A stretch of 64,000 nt of DNA, from positions 1 to 64,000 of the forward strand of contig DAOMOK010000030.1 in NCBI GenBank assembly GCA_035444285.1, given 5' to 3'. The notes under the pieces were generated by a model that was given only the letters and a program-made list of their open reading frames with translations, did not search any database and was not told where the DNA came from. Source of the stretch: CAADGU01 sp035444285. GTDB taxonomy: Bacteria > Chloroflexota > Anaerolineae > Promineifilales > Promineifilaceae. Made by a program: the position numbers and the translations under genes. This document shows positions 25,729 to 35,800 of this stretch, piece by piece (within the stretch, counting starts at the first letter, position 1; each line of letters opens with the position of its first letter).

Positions 25729-27239
25729 AATGAGGGCTGAGGGCTGGTTAGCTGAAGGGCGCCCTCCAATGGCAGCACCAACCGGAAGAGCGCCCCACCC
25801 AGCGGGCTGTCTTCCACCGTTAACAAGCCGCCATGCACCTCTACCGCCATTTTGCAAAAGGTCAGCCCCAGCCCTTTACCCCGGCGTGTTTTGGTATCAA
25901 GCTGGGCAAATTTATCAAAAATGCGCTGGCGATCAGCCACCGGTATCCCTGGCCCGCTGTCGGCCACGCTCAAGTGCAACTGGCCGCCTTCAACTGCGCC
26001 ACACACTTCAATTTTGCCATGATCTGGCGTCAGCTTGAGGGCATTGGCCAGCAAATTATGGATAACGCGGCGCATCAAAACCGGGTCCACCATGACCGGC
26101 GGCAGCGTCTCCGGCGTTAAAATCTGTACCTGCTGTTGATGTTTGTCTGCCAGAATTTGCAGTTCCGCCACCTGCTCGCGCAAAATAGAAGCCAGGTCTG
26201 TCATGCTTTTGTGCAAAGGCATCACCCCTTCTTCCAACCGCTCCACATCCAACATATCGTTGACCAGCCCCAGAATTTCATCACTACATTGTTCCAGGTT
26301 TGTGAGCAGGCGCGCTTGCATGGGGTTTACCTCACCCAATCCGCCACGATGGATTAAATCCAGGCCGCTAATAACGATGGTCAGCGGGCTTTTGAGATCA
26401 TGCACAATCAGTTGGTTCAGGTCACTGCGCTGCCGTTTTTCGCGCTGATACTGAATGGCGTGACGCAGCAGTGGCAGCAGCGTCACCAGTAAGGCTGCCG
26501 GCAGCAGCAGATGAAACAACGCCCAATTGGCAGAACCGGGAGCGCCAAAAGCCAGGCATATCTCCGCCTGAGCCAGCAGAATAAAGGTAACAGCCAGGTT
26601 CCGGTCTGTGCTGTTTTTTTCCCACTGGCTGAACCGGTCAGACCGCCAGGCCGCCCATATCAGCAAAGCACTGCCCAGCACAGCCGTCAGAGTAAGCAGC
26701 AGTGGCCCTTGCCGTGACCCCAGGGCAAACGGTTCGGCAACATAAAAGACCAGACCCAGATAGATCAGGAAGATGAGCGCATTGAGACCCAGCAGGGGCC
26801 AGCGCCAGGCAAGCAGCCGTTTTTCGGCAACGGCCGTCCAACGTACACCTGCCGCGGCAAAATAAAGGCTACTCACGGGTAAACTTAAAAACAGCGACCA
26901 GACAAAAGCCGGGTGCAACATGTTCGTCAGTAGTAAATAGGGGACGCCCACGCTGCTGACCAGCAATAAAGAGGCCAGTGCCAGAAACCCAAACGTAAGC
27001 AGAACAGAACGGCCGTTTTGGCTCATCCCCAGCCCATGCCGCGTCAGCAAGGCGATGATAACACTTAACAATCCAGCTAGCGTGCTGGTATAGTAATGCA
27101 GCAGTTCAGGGAGAAAATTTTCATCTCCAAAATTGGTCAATAGAGGTAAATGTTGGAAAATAAAAAAAAGGAAAAGAGGCAGGACTAATACAAGCGTCAC
27201 TACCCCTTTTCTTTGCGCAAGGGACTCAGTGGGTTGCAT
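25704..27239 (-). CDS. Membrane histidine kinase
   Basis: A 511-aa sensor kinase: about seven or eight membrane spans (residues 14-260) form the sensory part without an extracellular domain, then HisKA with H280 in LIVHDLKSPLTIV, and HATPase_c with the N box NLLANALK (395-402), DSGPGIP (427-433) and GKGLGLTFCK. It should autophosphorylate in response to a membrane or intracellular cue and pass phosphate to a response regulator; none is adjacent, and the NarL-type regulator at 11528 is a formal candidate only. ATG start; it convergently overlaps the hydrolase gene by 25 nt. Confidence 0.93.
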   Translation of the reverse strand: MQPTESLAQRKGVVTLVLVLPLFLFFIFQHLPLLTNFGDENFLPELLHYYTSTLAGLLSVIIALLTRHGLGMSQNGRSVLLTFGFLALASLLLVSSVGVPYLLLTNMLHPAFVWSLFLSLPVSSLYFAAAGVRWTAVAEKRLLAWRWPLLGLNALIFLIYLGLVFYVAEPFALGSRQGPLLLTLTAVLGSALLIWAAWRSDRFSQWEKNSTDRNLAVTFILLAQAEICLAFGAPGSANWALFHLLLPAALLVTLLPLLRHAIQYQREKRQRSDLNQLIVHDLKSPLTIVISGLDLIHRGGLGEVNPMQARLLTNLEQCSDEILGLVNDMLDVERLEEGVMPLHKSMTDLASILREQVAELQILADKHQQQVQILTPETLPPVMVDPVLMRRVIHNLLANALKLTPDHGKIEVCGAVEGGQLHLSVADSGPGIPVADRQRIFDKFAQLDTKTRRGKGLGLTFCKMAVEVHGGLLTVEDSPLGGALFRLVLPLEGALQLTSPQPSFYRLMWGK

Positions 27240-27292
27240 AGTACCAGGGTAATAGGTACGGCTATCAAATTTTCTTACGGAGGCGGCAGGTA

Positions 27293-27859
27293 ATGGACCC
27301 TATTTTGCGAGAATTTCCCTACAGTTTTGACACCGAGCGGCTAACCATTCGGGGGCCGCTGCCAGGAGATGGGGTGCGGGTGTACACGGCCGTGGTGGAA
27401 TCCCAGGCTGAATTAAAAGAATGGATGCCCTGGGCGGTAGACATTCCGACAGAAGAAGAGTATGAGGTCAAAGTACGCCAGGGACAGTTTCGTTTTTTGT
27501 CCCGTGAAGATTTGTGGATGATGCTCTTGCTCAAAGGCACAGACATCATCATCGGCGGCAGCGGTTTACACCGTATTGACTGGTCGGTGCCACGTTTTGA
27601 GATTGGCTACTGGGTACGCACGGCGTATGGCAGGCAAGGGTATATTACCGAAGCGGTGGCGGGTATTACGGAATTTGCCTTTCAACAGTTGGGGGCCAAT
27701 CGGGTGGAAATCCGCTGTGATGCGCAAAATGTGCGCAGCGCCGCCGTTCCCCGCCGGTTAGGCTTCATCCATGAGGCCACGCTGGTCAACGAGAGCCGCC
27801 ACCACCTGACCAATGCCCTGCGGGATACCATGATCTTTGCCCAGACCAGCCCCCCGTAA
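27293..27859 (+). CDS. GNAT N-acetyltransferase, RimJ/RimL type
   Basis: 188 aa, GGAGG 10 nt before ATG 27293. The features fit RimJ/RimL-like GNATs: N-terminal DTERLTIRGPLPGDG, the acetyl-CoA region IGYWVRTAYGRQGYITEAV, and NRVEIRCDAQNVRSAAVPRR plus LGF. It would acetylate a protein N-terminus or a small amine in the cytoplasm with acetyl-CoA. Its 3-prime end overlaps a minus-strand Rpn-type gene remnant. Monocistronic as far as can be seen, divergent from the histidine kinase. Confidence 0.92.
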   Translation: MDPILREFPYSFDTERLTIRGPLPGDGVRVYTAVVESQAELKEWMPWAVDIPTEEEYEVKVRQGQFRFLSREDLWMMLLLKGTDIIIGGSGLHRIDWSVPRFEIGYWVRTAYGRQGYITEAVAGITEFAFQQLGANRVEIRCDAQNVRSAAVPRRLGFIHEATLVNESRHHLTNALRDTMIFAQTSPP

Positions 27860-28064
27860 ATAAATCGCTAAAATTGGCGGCGGTCCGCCACTGCTCCTGC
27901 AAGTCTGGGTCTATGAAGTTGCCGGATTGCAATTCCAGCGTGTCCAGGTCGAGTACGGCCGTGACCGTTTCCGGCAAATAGTGGGCGAAGAAATCCCGCG
28001 CCACCTCGATGCGACCAAAGGTCTCTTTGAAAAATCGGTCATGGGGGTTGGTCAGGTCAGGCAT
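27786..28064 (-). pseudogene. Truncated Rpn-family (PD-(D/E)XK transposase-like) gene
   Basis: The first 60 residues (MPDLTNPHDRFFKETFGRIE, ARDFFAHYLPETV, then ELQSGNFIDPDLQEQ) match the N-terminus of Rpn recombination-promoting nucleases/PDDEXK-family putative transposases, which normally run to about 300 aa. After FSDLF the homology ends where the acetyltransferase gene finishes on the other strand, and the remaining 20 residues are shadow sequence. The nuclease motifs are therefore missing. The remnant keeps ATG 28064. It marks an old transposon-like insertion or a deletion next to the acetyltransferase. Confidence 0.75.
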
Positions 28065-28218
28065 GGGGGGGATTATGCGATGATGTAACGGCAGGTAATC
28101 GCTGGCCCTCGTTAACCACTTTGCTTTGTTCTACATACCGACTTTCGATTACCGGTACGGGTGGTGGGATACGGCCGTTGGCCATCCCCACGACTGAAAA
28201 AAACGGTAAAATCAGGCC

Positions 28219-29172
28219 ATGAAACTGAGCGGAACATTCCTGGACGAAATCTCACACGATATCCCTCATCAAAATTGGGGGCCGGCTGAATGGGAGCAGG
28301 ATTTTCAGGCCATGAAAGCCATTGGCATTGACACCGTCATCCTGATCCGTTCCGGCTACCAACGATGGCTAACCTACCCATCGGAATTTTTGATTGCGCG
28401 GGAAGGGTGCCATCGCCCACCGCTAGACCTGGTGGACCTCTTCCTGACCCTGGCCGAACAACACAACATGGATTTCTACTTTGGCACCTATGACTCCGGC
28501 CGTTATTGGGCCACCGGCCAATTCCAAAAAGAGGTTGATCTCAATCGAGCTGTGACCGATGAGGTGTGGCAAAGATATGGGCAGCGCTCCGCGTTCAGGG
28601 GGTGGTATCTGACGCAGGAAGTCAGCCGCCGCACACGGGGCATTATTGAGTTGTATGCCACAATGGGCCATCATTGCAAAACCCTCTCCGGTAATCTGCC
28701 CGTGCTCATTTCCCCCTGGATTGATGGACAGAAATCGGTCAGTTCCTTTGATGCACCGATTTACAAAAGTGGCAGCGCCAGCGACACGGCCGTTTCCCTT
28801 GCGGAACACGAAGCAGAGTGGGGAGAGGTAATGGCTGGCATTCAGGGGGCCGTTGATATTGTGGCGTTTCAGGATGGGCATGTAGATTTCCATGAACTGC
28901 CGGATTTTTTGACGGTCAACAAAGCATTGGCCGACAAATATGGGCTGCGCTGCTGGACCAATTCGGAAACCTTTGATCGGGATATGCCCATCAAATTTCT
29001 GCCTATCAAATGGGAAAAACTGCTGCTCAAACTGGAAGCCGCCCGCCAGGCAGGAGTGGAAAAGGCGATTACCTTCGAGTTCTCCCACTTCCTGAGTCCC
29101 CATTCCGCTTATCGGCAAGCGCATCATTTGTACCGTCGTTACTGCGAACATTTCGGGTTGGCTCCCCGGTAG
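28219..29172 (+). CDS. DUF4434 protein, putative TIM-barrel glycoside hydrolase
   Basis: A 317-aa protein matching the DUF4434 pattern: GTFLDEISHDIPHQNWGPAE, WEQDFQAMKAIGIDTVILIR, YFGTYDSGRYW and FRGWYLTQEV, with the usual barrel spacing. Members are thought to be glycoside hydrolase relatives; catalytic residues are not assigned with certainty, but E and D at strand ends (TQEV, DGHVDFHELPDF) are candidates. No signal peptide. It heads a run with an AGE-family epimerase 23 nt downstream and an AAC(3)-like acetyltransferase that overlaps the latter, suggesting use of an amino or N-acyl sugar. Confidence 0.85.
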   Translation: MKLSGTFLDEISHDIPHQNWGPAEWEQDFQAMKAIGIDTVILIRSGYQRWLTYPSEFLIAREGCHRPPLDLVDLFLTLAEQHNMDFYFGTYDSGRYWATGQFQKEVDLNRAVTDEVWQRYGQRSAFRGWYLTQEVSRRTRGIIELYATMGHHCKTLSGNLPVLISPWIDGQKSVSSFDAPIYKSGSASDTAVSLAEHEAEWGEVMAGIQGAVDIVAFQDGHVDFHELPDFLTVNKALADKYGLRCWTNSETFDRDMPIKFLPIKWEKLLLKLEAARQAGVEKAITFEFSHFLSPHSAYRQAHHLYRRYCEHFGLAPR

Positions 29173-29195
29173 CCCCGCGAAAACACGAGACGCTT

Positions 29196-30410
29196 ATGAC
29201 GGCCGTTTCCCCCGCCACCTTTTCCACATACGCCCAGCTTTACCGTTCCGCCCTGCTCGATGATGTCATTCCCTTTTGGCAGCGCCATTCGCCAGATTAC
29301 CAGCATGGCGGTTACTTCACCTGTCTCCAACGCGATGGCTCTGTGTACGACACCGACAAATTTGTCTGGCTGCAAGCGCGCCAGGTGTGGACCTTTTCCA
29401 TGCTCTACAATCGGGTGGAAAGGCGCCGCGACTGGTTGGAGATGGCTCGCCTCGGCGCGGATTTCCTGCGGGCCAACGGACAGGCAGCCAATGGAGATTG
29501 GTATTTTGCGCTGACGCAGTCCGGGCAGCCGTTGGTGCAGCCCTACAACATCTTTTCCGATTGTTTTGCCGCGATGGCGTTTGGCCAATATGCCATCGCC
29601 GCTGATGATGAACAGGCGGCGGTGCTGGCGCAAACCACCTATCGCCACATCTTGCGTCGGCAAGATAATCCCAAGGGTATCTACAACAAAGCGGTAACTG
29701 GCACACGGCCGTTGCGGAATTTCGCCCTGCCGATGATCTTGTGCAATCTCACCCTGGAGCTGGAACCGTTGCTGACGCCAGCAGAAGTGGAAACGAGCAT
29801 TGACGCCTGTGTTCAGGCCGTGATGCATGATTTCCTCGATGCCGACAGCCTGATTGTGGTGGAAAACATTGCCCCTGATGGACAGCGGGTGAACTCGTTT
29901 GACGGCCGTTTACTCAACCCAGGGCACGCCATCGAAGCCATGTGGTTCATCATGGACATCGCCCACCGCCGTGGCGATTCGGCGCTGCTGGAAAAGGCGG
30001 TGGACGTCACCCTGACCATGCTGGAATTGGGCTGGGACCGCGACTACAACGGCATCTTCTATTTTCTGGATCGACTGGGTTACCCGCCGCAGCAGTTGGA
30101 GTGGGATCAGAAATTGTGGTGGGTACACCTGGAATCGCTGGTGGCGTTGGCGCTGGGCTACACCCTCACCCGGCGCACCGCCTGTTGGGAATGGTACGAG
30201 CGCGTCCACGCCTACACCTGGGCCAATTTCCCTGACCCGCAGTTTGGCGAGTGGTATGGTTATCTCAACCGGCGCGGCGAGGTGCTGCTGCCTCTCAAGG
30301 GTGGCAAGTGGAAGGGCTGCTTCCATGTGCCGCGTGCCCTCTGGCGCTGTTGGCAGCTCTTTGATACATTGGCAGATGGCCCAACATGGCCGTCAACCCC
30401 GTTAGCTTGA
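29196..30410 (+). CDS. AGE-family (N-acylglucosamine 2-epimerase-like) isomerase
   Basis: 404 aa from ATG 29196 with GAGAC upstream; the frame is open earlier but that part lies inside the DUF4434 gene. The alpha6/alpha6 barrel shows GGYFTCLQRDGSVYDTDKFV near the N-terminus, the conserved NPGHAIEAMWF with a catalytic His, and KGCFHVPRALW with the second catalytic His near the end. AGE enzymes epimerise N-acyl-glucosamine/mannosamine or isomerise mannose and cellobiose in the cytoplasm. The neighbours (a putative glycosidase and an acetyltransferase) favour a sugar catabolic or modification role. Confidence 0.92.
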   Translation: MTAVSPATFSTYAQLYRSALLDDVIPFWQRHSPDYQHGGYFTCLQRDGSVYDTDKFVWLQARQVWTFSMLYNRVERRRDWLEMARLGADFLRANGQAANGDWYFALTQSGQPLVQPYNIFSDCFAAMAFGQYAIAADDEQAAVLAQTTYRHILRRQDNPKGIYNKAVTGTRPLRNFALPMILCNLTLELEPLLTPAEVETSIDACVQAVMHDFLDADSLIVVENIAPDGQRVNSFDGRLLNPGHAIEAMWFIMDIAHRRGDSALLEKAVDVTLTMLELGWDRDYNGIFYFLDRLGYPPQQLEWDQKLWWVHLESLVALALGYTLTRRTACWEWYERVHAYTWANFPDPQFGEWYGYLNRRGEVLLPLKGGKWKGCFHVPRALWRCWQLFDTLADGPTWPSTPLA

Positions 30411-31180
30411 TCAGAATGAAAGAAGAGTTACTGGAGCAGTTGCAATACGATTTACTGGAACTGGGTGTGCGTCCGGGTGGTGTACTGCTGGTGCATTCTT
30501 CCTTGCGCGCCTTGGGCCACGTGCCCGGCGGCGCTGAGACGATCATCCAGGGTTTGCGAACGGCCGTAGGCGACGACGGAACCCTGTTGATGCCCGCACT
30601 GACCTACGAAACCGTCACTAGCAACGCCCCGGTTTTTGATGTACGGCAGACGCCTGCCAATGTGGGCATCATCCCGGAAACCTTTCGCCAGCAGCCCGAT
30701 GTACAGCGCAGTGTGCATCCGACGCATTCCGTTTGTGGCGTAGGTCCGTTGGCGGCGGCGTTGTTGCTGCCGCATATGGAAGATGAAACCCCCTGCGGCG
30801 TGCATTCACCGTTTCACACCTTGCCTGCACATAACGGCCAAATCTTGATGCTGGGCTGTGGGTTGAGGCCGAACACCTCCATGCACGCCCTGGAAGAGTT
30901 GGTGATGCCGCCCTATTTATTTGGCTCGCCCATTGATTATCAACTGGTCCTGGCGGATGGCACGATGCTGGAAAAGCGTTATGTGTCGCATAACTTTCGT
31001 GGCTGGGTGCAGCGGTATGATCGGGTGACCGACTGTCTGGCAGCACCCGGGCTGCGGCAGGGACAAGTGCTGGCGGCGGAGGCATTTTTGTTGGAAGCGA
31101 CGATGCTTTGGACGGCCGTTTTGCCGGTGTTATCACGTGACCCTTTGTATTTTGTGGATGCGTATGCCGCGGCGGATTAA
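30386..31180 (+). CDS. AAC(3)-family N-acetyltransferase
   Basis: 264 aa with the AAC(3) hallmarks: VLLVHSSLRALG (37-45), LLMPALTYE, HPTHSVCGVG (111-120) and the GCGLRPNTSMHALEE stretch. These enzymes use acetyl-CoA to acetylate an amino group; many chromosomal members act on sugar amines or unknown substrates, so a resistance role is not implied. ATG 30386 overlaps the epimerase by 25 nt; ATG 30416, 6 nt after its stop, is an alternative, and neither has a clear ribosome site. Last gene of the sugar-related run. Confidence 0.9.
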   Translation: MAVNPVSLIRMKEELLEQLQYDLLELGVRPGGVLLVHSSLRALGHVPGGAETIIQGLRTAVGDDGTLLMPALTYETVTSNAPVFDVRQTPANVGIIPETFRQQPDVQRSVHPTHSVCGVGPLAAALLLPHMEDETPCGVHSPFHTLPAHNGQILMLGCGLRPNTSMHALEELVMPPYLFGSPIDYQLVLADGTMLEKRYVSHNFRGWVQRYDRVTDCLAAPGLRQGQVLAAEAFLLEATMLWTAVLPVLSRDPLYFVDAYAAAD

Positions 31181-31205
31181 GTGCGGGGGCCAACTTGGTT
31201 AAAAA

Positions 31206-31341
31206 ACGTTAGTGTCATTAGTTTTTCGCCATGACTACAGCGGGTAAAGAAATGAACGGATTCCTCTCTGGAAATTTATCTGCTTGTTTCTCCATCCGTT
31301 GTAGTCTCAAGGGGGTGGCTAAAACTTCGTGACACTAACGT
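31206..31341. repeat. 136-bp foldback (MITE-like) element
   Basis: The ends are inverted repeats ACGTTAGTGTCA / TGACACTAACGT. Inside, GACTACAGCGGGTAAAGAAA pairs imperfectly with TTTCTCCATCCGTTGTAGTC, so nearly the whole element can fold on itself. It lies in a 210-bp spacer between convergent genes. No transposase gene is near; a miniature non-autonomous element is one reading, a large terminator another. Confidence 0.65.
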
Positions 31342-31393
31342 AACTTTTATATTTATTGGTATCCTTCATCTGGACACTCTCCCCTCTGTCCAG

Positions 31394-32569
31394 TTACCCG
31401 GTACTGCCCATTAGCCGCTGTGAGGCAATCGCCGCACCTGCCGCCAGGGAGCGTAATTTGGCCCAAACGACTTCCTCAATCACCATCTTAGAACCGGCGG
31501 CCGTTTCAAAACCGCAATCTGTACCGGCGATAATCCGGTGTGGGTCGCCCACCGTTTTGGCAATGCGCTCGATCCGGTCGGCCACCACTTCCGGGTGTTC
31601 AATGTAATTGGTCGTCGTCTCAATCACGCCGGGAATCAAGATGCGGTCGCCCAGGAAAGCGGGGTCAGCAAACAGACGATACTCATGGGCGTGGCGGGGA
31701 TTGGCCATGGAAAGCATCACCGCCCCGGCATTTAGCTGCGACACTTCCGGCCAGATGTCGGCCAGGGGCACGTCACAATCATGTGGCCCTTCGTAGTTGC
31801 CCCAGCAGACGTGCAGCCGTACCTGTTCACGGGGAATGCCGGTAAGGGCCTCATTCACGGCCGTGACCACCAGCCGCACAAACGCCAAAAACTCCGCCAA
31901 CGGTTTGTCCTGAAACAGCGTATGCCGCTCCAATGCCAGGTCAGGCGCATCAATTTGCAGCACAAAACCAGCGTTAGCAATCGCCGTATATTCGGTGCGC
32001 AGCGCCGCTGCCAGGGCATTCACATACAGTTCTAAATCATCGTAATGCTCGTTTTGCATCCCGGCGGCGATGATGCCCGGCGAAGGCGCAGACATGAACG
32101 CCTCGGTATAAGGCCCATCCGTTTCCGCCAGCAAGTCTTGAAGCTGGCGGCATTCCTGTTCCAGCGGCGCGGTGTTGGTGTAACGTACCGGGCCGATGGC
32201 CTTGGGCGCGCGCAGCAAATCCACCCGCTCATCCGTACCCATCGCCTGCCGCCGCCGCTCCAGACTGCCCGGATAGCGCGTCAGGTCGGCCATGATCGGC
32301 CGGGAGCCAACGCCGCCAAAACCACTCATGCGATGCTGCACGTAGGTAAAAAAGCTCTCCCGCCCCATTTCGCCATTGTTCACCACGTCCAGCCCTACCG
32401 CCATCTGCTGTGCCAGGCTGGCGCGCGATGCGTCGCGCACGGCTTGCTCAAACAGATCATCCGCTACGCCTTGCCCGGAAAAGCGGGCGGTGTGCAATGC
32501 AATCAATGATTGGGGGCGGGGTAAACTCCCCGCATGAGTGGTCAAAATTCTGTTGGTACTCTGGCGCAT
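31394..32569 (-). CDS. Cobalamin-independent methionine synthase II-like protein (MetE C-terminal type)
   Basis: 391 aa from ATG 32569, chosen because AGGAGG lies 4 nt upstream. It is the stand-alone TIM barrel related to the catalytic half of MetE: LTTHAGSLPRP at the N-terminus, LDVVNNGEMGRESFF, then the zinc-ligand region HVCWGNYEGPHDC and the late AGTDCGFE. Single-domain members of this family move methyl groups from unknown donors or metabolise related thiols, and need not make methionine. Cytoplasmic. Divergent from the second AfsR-like regulator. Confidence 0.88.
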   Translation of the reverse strand: MRQSTNRILTTHAGSLPRPQSLIALHTARFSGQGVADDLFEQAVRDASRASLAQQMAVGLDVVNNGEMGRESFFTYVQHRMSGFGGVGSRPIMADLTRYPGSLERRRQAMGTDERVDLLRAPKAIGPVRYTNTAPLEQECRQLQDLLAETDGPYTEAFMSAPSPGIIAAGMQNEHYDDLELYVNALAAALRTEYTAIANAGFVLQIDAPDLALERHTLFQDKPLAEFLAFVRLVVTAVNEALTGIPREQVRLHVCWGNYEGPHDCDVPLADIWPEVSQLNAGAVMLSMANPRHAHEYRLFADPAFLGDRILIPGVIETTTNYIEHPEVVADRIERIAKTVGDPHRIIAGTDCGFETAAGSKMVIEEVVWAKLRSLAAGAAIASQRLMGSTG

Positions 32570-32823
32570 AAACCCTCCTCTGGCGGAGTCGCTCATCCTC
32601 AGAACGTGCCCTGAGCCTGCCGCAGGATGCGTTCCGCCTTATCCAATTTCCAATTGGATTTCGTATGAGATAAAATTCGTGGCAATCAACAACAAAGCCA
32701 CAAGGCATAAGCCTGTGAACTCCCCATAGCCATTATATAAGAGGTTTCAGGTTTGTCGTAACGGCTTGAGCGGGAAAAATCGGCTGAGGCTGTTAAGACA
32801 AACCAGCATCACGAGGAAAGTGG

Positions 32824-35800
32824 ATGAGCAATTCGGCGGCGCTGACCATACGGTTGTTTGGCGCACCTGAAATAAGTGTGCAAGGATCGCCGCTGGCTTT
32901 GAAGAATCAAAAAGCGCGTGCCTTGTTGTATTATCTTGTAATCACCGGGCAGCCCCATACCCGCGCCCATCTGGCGACGCTGTTGTGGAGTGAGTATCCG
33001 GCGGCCAATGCCGGTGGCTCGCTGCGGGCGACGTTGTTCCAACTGCGCCGGGTCTTGCAGTCAGCGGCCCTTGACCAGGTTTTGGTAGCTGAGGGGGATC
33101 TCGTTTGCCTGCAAACGACGGGTATTGTCTGTGATGTGACCCAATTTTGTGGCCTGGTAGCCGACGGCCGTGAACCATCCCTCGTGCAAGCTATGGACCT
33201 GTACCGCGGCCCATTCCTGGAAGGGTTCTCCCTGCCGGACACGCCGCTGTTTGACGATTGGCGGCAGTGGGAAGAGGAGAAGCTGCGGCAAAGCTACTTA
33301 AACATACTCAAACATTTGGCAGAGATCACGGCCGTGCGCCGGGACCTGCCGCAATCTCTCAACTATCTACAACGGCTGGTTCAGGCCGACCCTTTGGCCG
33401 AAGAAGCACAACAACAGCTCATTCGCCTCTACCTGGACAGCGGCCACATCAGCCAGGCGCTCCGACAATATCACCAGTTTGAGAGCGAACTGCACCAAAA
33501 AATGGGGCTGCTGCCGGCGCCAGCCAGCCGCGCCCTGTTTCAGGAGGCGTTGCGGCGGCAGCAAACGCCATCGCCAGCCCAACCACCTCCCCCCCAAAAA
33601 CAGGAGAAACGCCGCCAGCCCCGGTTGCCCTTTGTGGGGCGGGATGGACTGTTGGCCCACCTGCTGGTCATTGCCCAGGAAGTGAAAGGGGGACACGGCC
33701 GTACCGTCCTCCTGCAAGGGGATGGCGGCATTGGCAAGACGCGCCTCTTGCAGGAATTTCTGGCCCGGCTGGCAACGGATATGCCGCCCTGGTTGGTGTT
33801 ACAAGGCGCTTGTTCCCCCTTTGACGATCTCATCTCCTTTGGACCATTTCTGGAAGCGTTTCAAGAGACGCCGTTGGGTGATCTGACCGACCAACTATTA
33901 ACACCCAAAACCGACGCCCCGGCCGAGCGGGATCAGTTTGCCTACCAGATTTTGCAAACACTGCGGCGACTGAGCCAGAGCGCCCCCCTGGTGCTGGCGG
34001 TAGATGATTTGCAGTGGGCTAACAGTTCCACACTCAACCTGTTTGGCCTGTTGGCGACGCGGCTGCACCATTTACCATTGCTGCTGGTGGGTACAGCGCA
34101 GCGCCCAGAGACGATCCCCGCCTTACAGCGATTGGTCACATTGGGGCGGCGGCGCGGCCAGTTGCAATTGTTGTCTTTGCCACCCCTGACGGACACGGCC
34201 GTGACCCACCTCCTGCAAAACCTGTCCATCGCTCCACCGGCCATCCCTTCTCTGGCCGGATGGTTGCAAACCCGCGCCGATGGCAACCCCTTTGTCCTTG
34301 ACGAAATCATCGCCCAATTGCGCGCCGAGGTTATCCTGGCCCCGGTGGGCGACCAGTGGCAGGTAGACCCTGGACGCTGGCTGCGTTGGCGGGCAACCTA
34401 CTCCCTGCCAGAAACCACCCACGACCTGGTCTCCTGGCGGCTGCGCAACCTGGTTCCGGAAGCGCGCGCCTTGTTAGAAGTATTGGCTGTGGCTGGTCAG
34501 CCATTGCCGTTGGCGCTGCTGGCCGATTTTGCCGGGACTCCAGAAAGTCAGTTGGCTTCAATTCTTGATGATCTCGCGGGCAGAGGGCTGTTGGTGGAAA
34601 GCAGCGGCGAGTTGTTCGCGCTGGCACATTATTTGCTGCGAGAGACAGTGTTGCAGCGGCTCACTCATGTGCGCCGCCGCCTGATTCACCGTCAGTTGGC
34701 GCAGCAAATGGCGCAGTGTCCGGCGCTGCAAGCCACCTTCCCCTTGTGGGAAGTTGCCCGCCACGCCGTAGCCGGGGAAGACGTGGCGCTGGCGCGGCAA
34801 TATGGCCTGCCCATCCTGGCCGAACTGCCGCGTGATGATACCGGCGCGGTCACTGTAGATTTTTTGCGCCACCTGTACGATCTGCTGGCGCCATCAGCCT
34901 TGCCAGACGAGTTACTGCGGCTGGCGCGGGTCATTGCCGATGGACAGCAGTCGCTCGGCCATCTGACGGAGGCGTCTCACTGGCAGCAGCGGTATCTGGC
35001 GCTGGCGCAGCGGACGAATAATGTGGTCGCCCAGGCCGCCGCGTATCTGGAAATGGGGGAACTGGCGCTCATCAGCAATGATTATGTGGCGGCGACAAAG
35101 GCGGCGGCAGAAGGTCTGGCTGCCTGTAAACGGTTGGCGGCGCATGACCTGACCGGTCAACGGCTGACGGGGCGGGGACACCGGCTGTTGGGACACGCCC
35201 TGGCGATGGAGGGGCGTGATCTGGTGGCGGCGGAACAGCAGTTGCAACTGGCCACGGCCGTACACCGCCAGGCCGATCATCCCCGTGATTTGTGCGCCAG
35301 CCTTTTTGAGTTGGGCAATGTGGCCGCGCAGCAAGGGCGGTTGCTGCCTGCGTTGGAGTTGTATGAAGAAGCCGCGCATGTGGCCGAGGCTGGGCAGTCG
35401 CACTATTTTCATGCCCTGGCGCGGAATAATCTGGCGTATCACAGTCTGCTGCTGGGCTGGCTGAAAGCGGCTCAACGCGCCCTGGCGCAGGGGCAGCAGC
35501 TGGCTGAAACCCACGAACTGTTGGGGGCGGTGCTGCATCTATCCAGCACCCAGGGGGAGATTCACCTCTACCTGGCGGAGTGGGAAGCAGCCGAGGAAGC
35601 GTTTCAGAGTGGATTGGCGCTGGCTGAGGAGTTGGGCAACCTGGAACGGCAGGCGGGCTACCGCGCCGGGCTGGCACTGGCAGCGCGCGGCCAACGTGAC
35701 CTGCCCCGCACCCAAACCCTGCTGGAAGAGGCGCTGCTGTTGATCAATGGGCATGGTTACTGGCATCTGCGGGCGCGGTTGTTGATCTGGCTGGCGGAAA

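Noticed and set aside
30386..31180. Aminoglycoside resistance by AAC(3)
   Set aside because: The family match is good but the neighbours are sugar enzymes and no mobile element or resistance gene is near.
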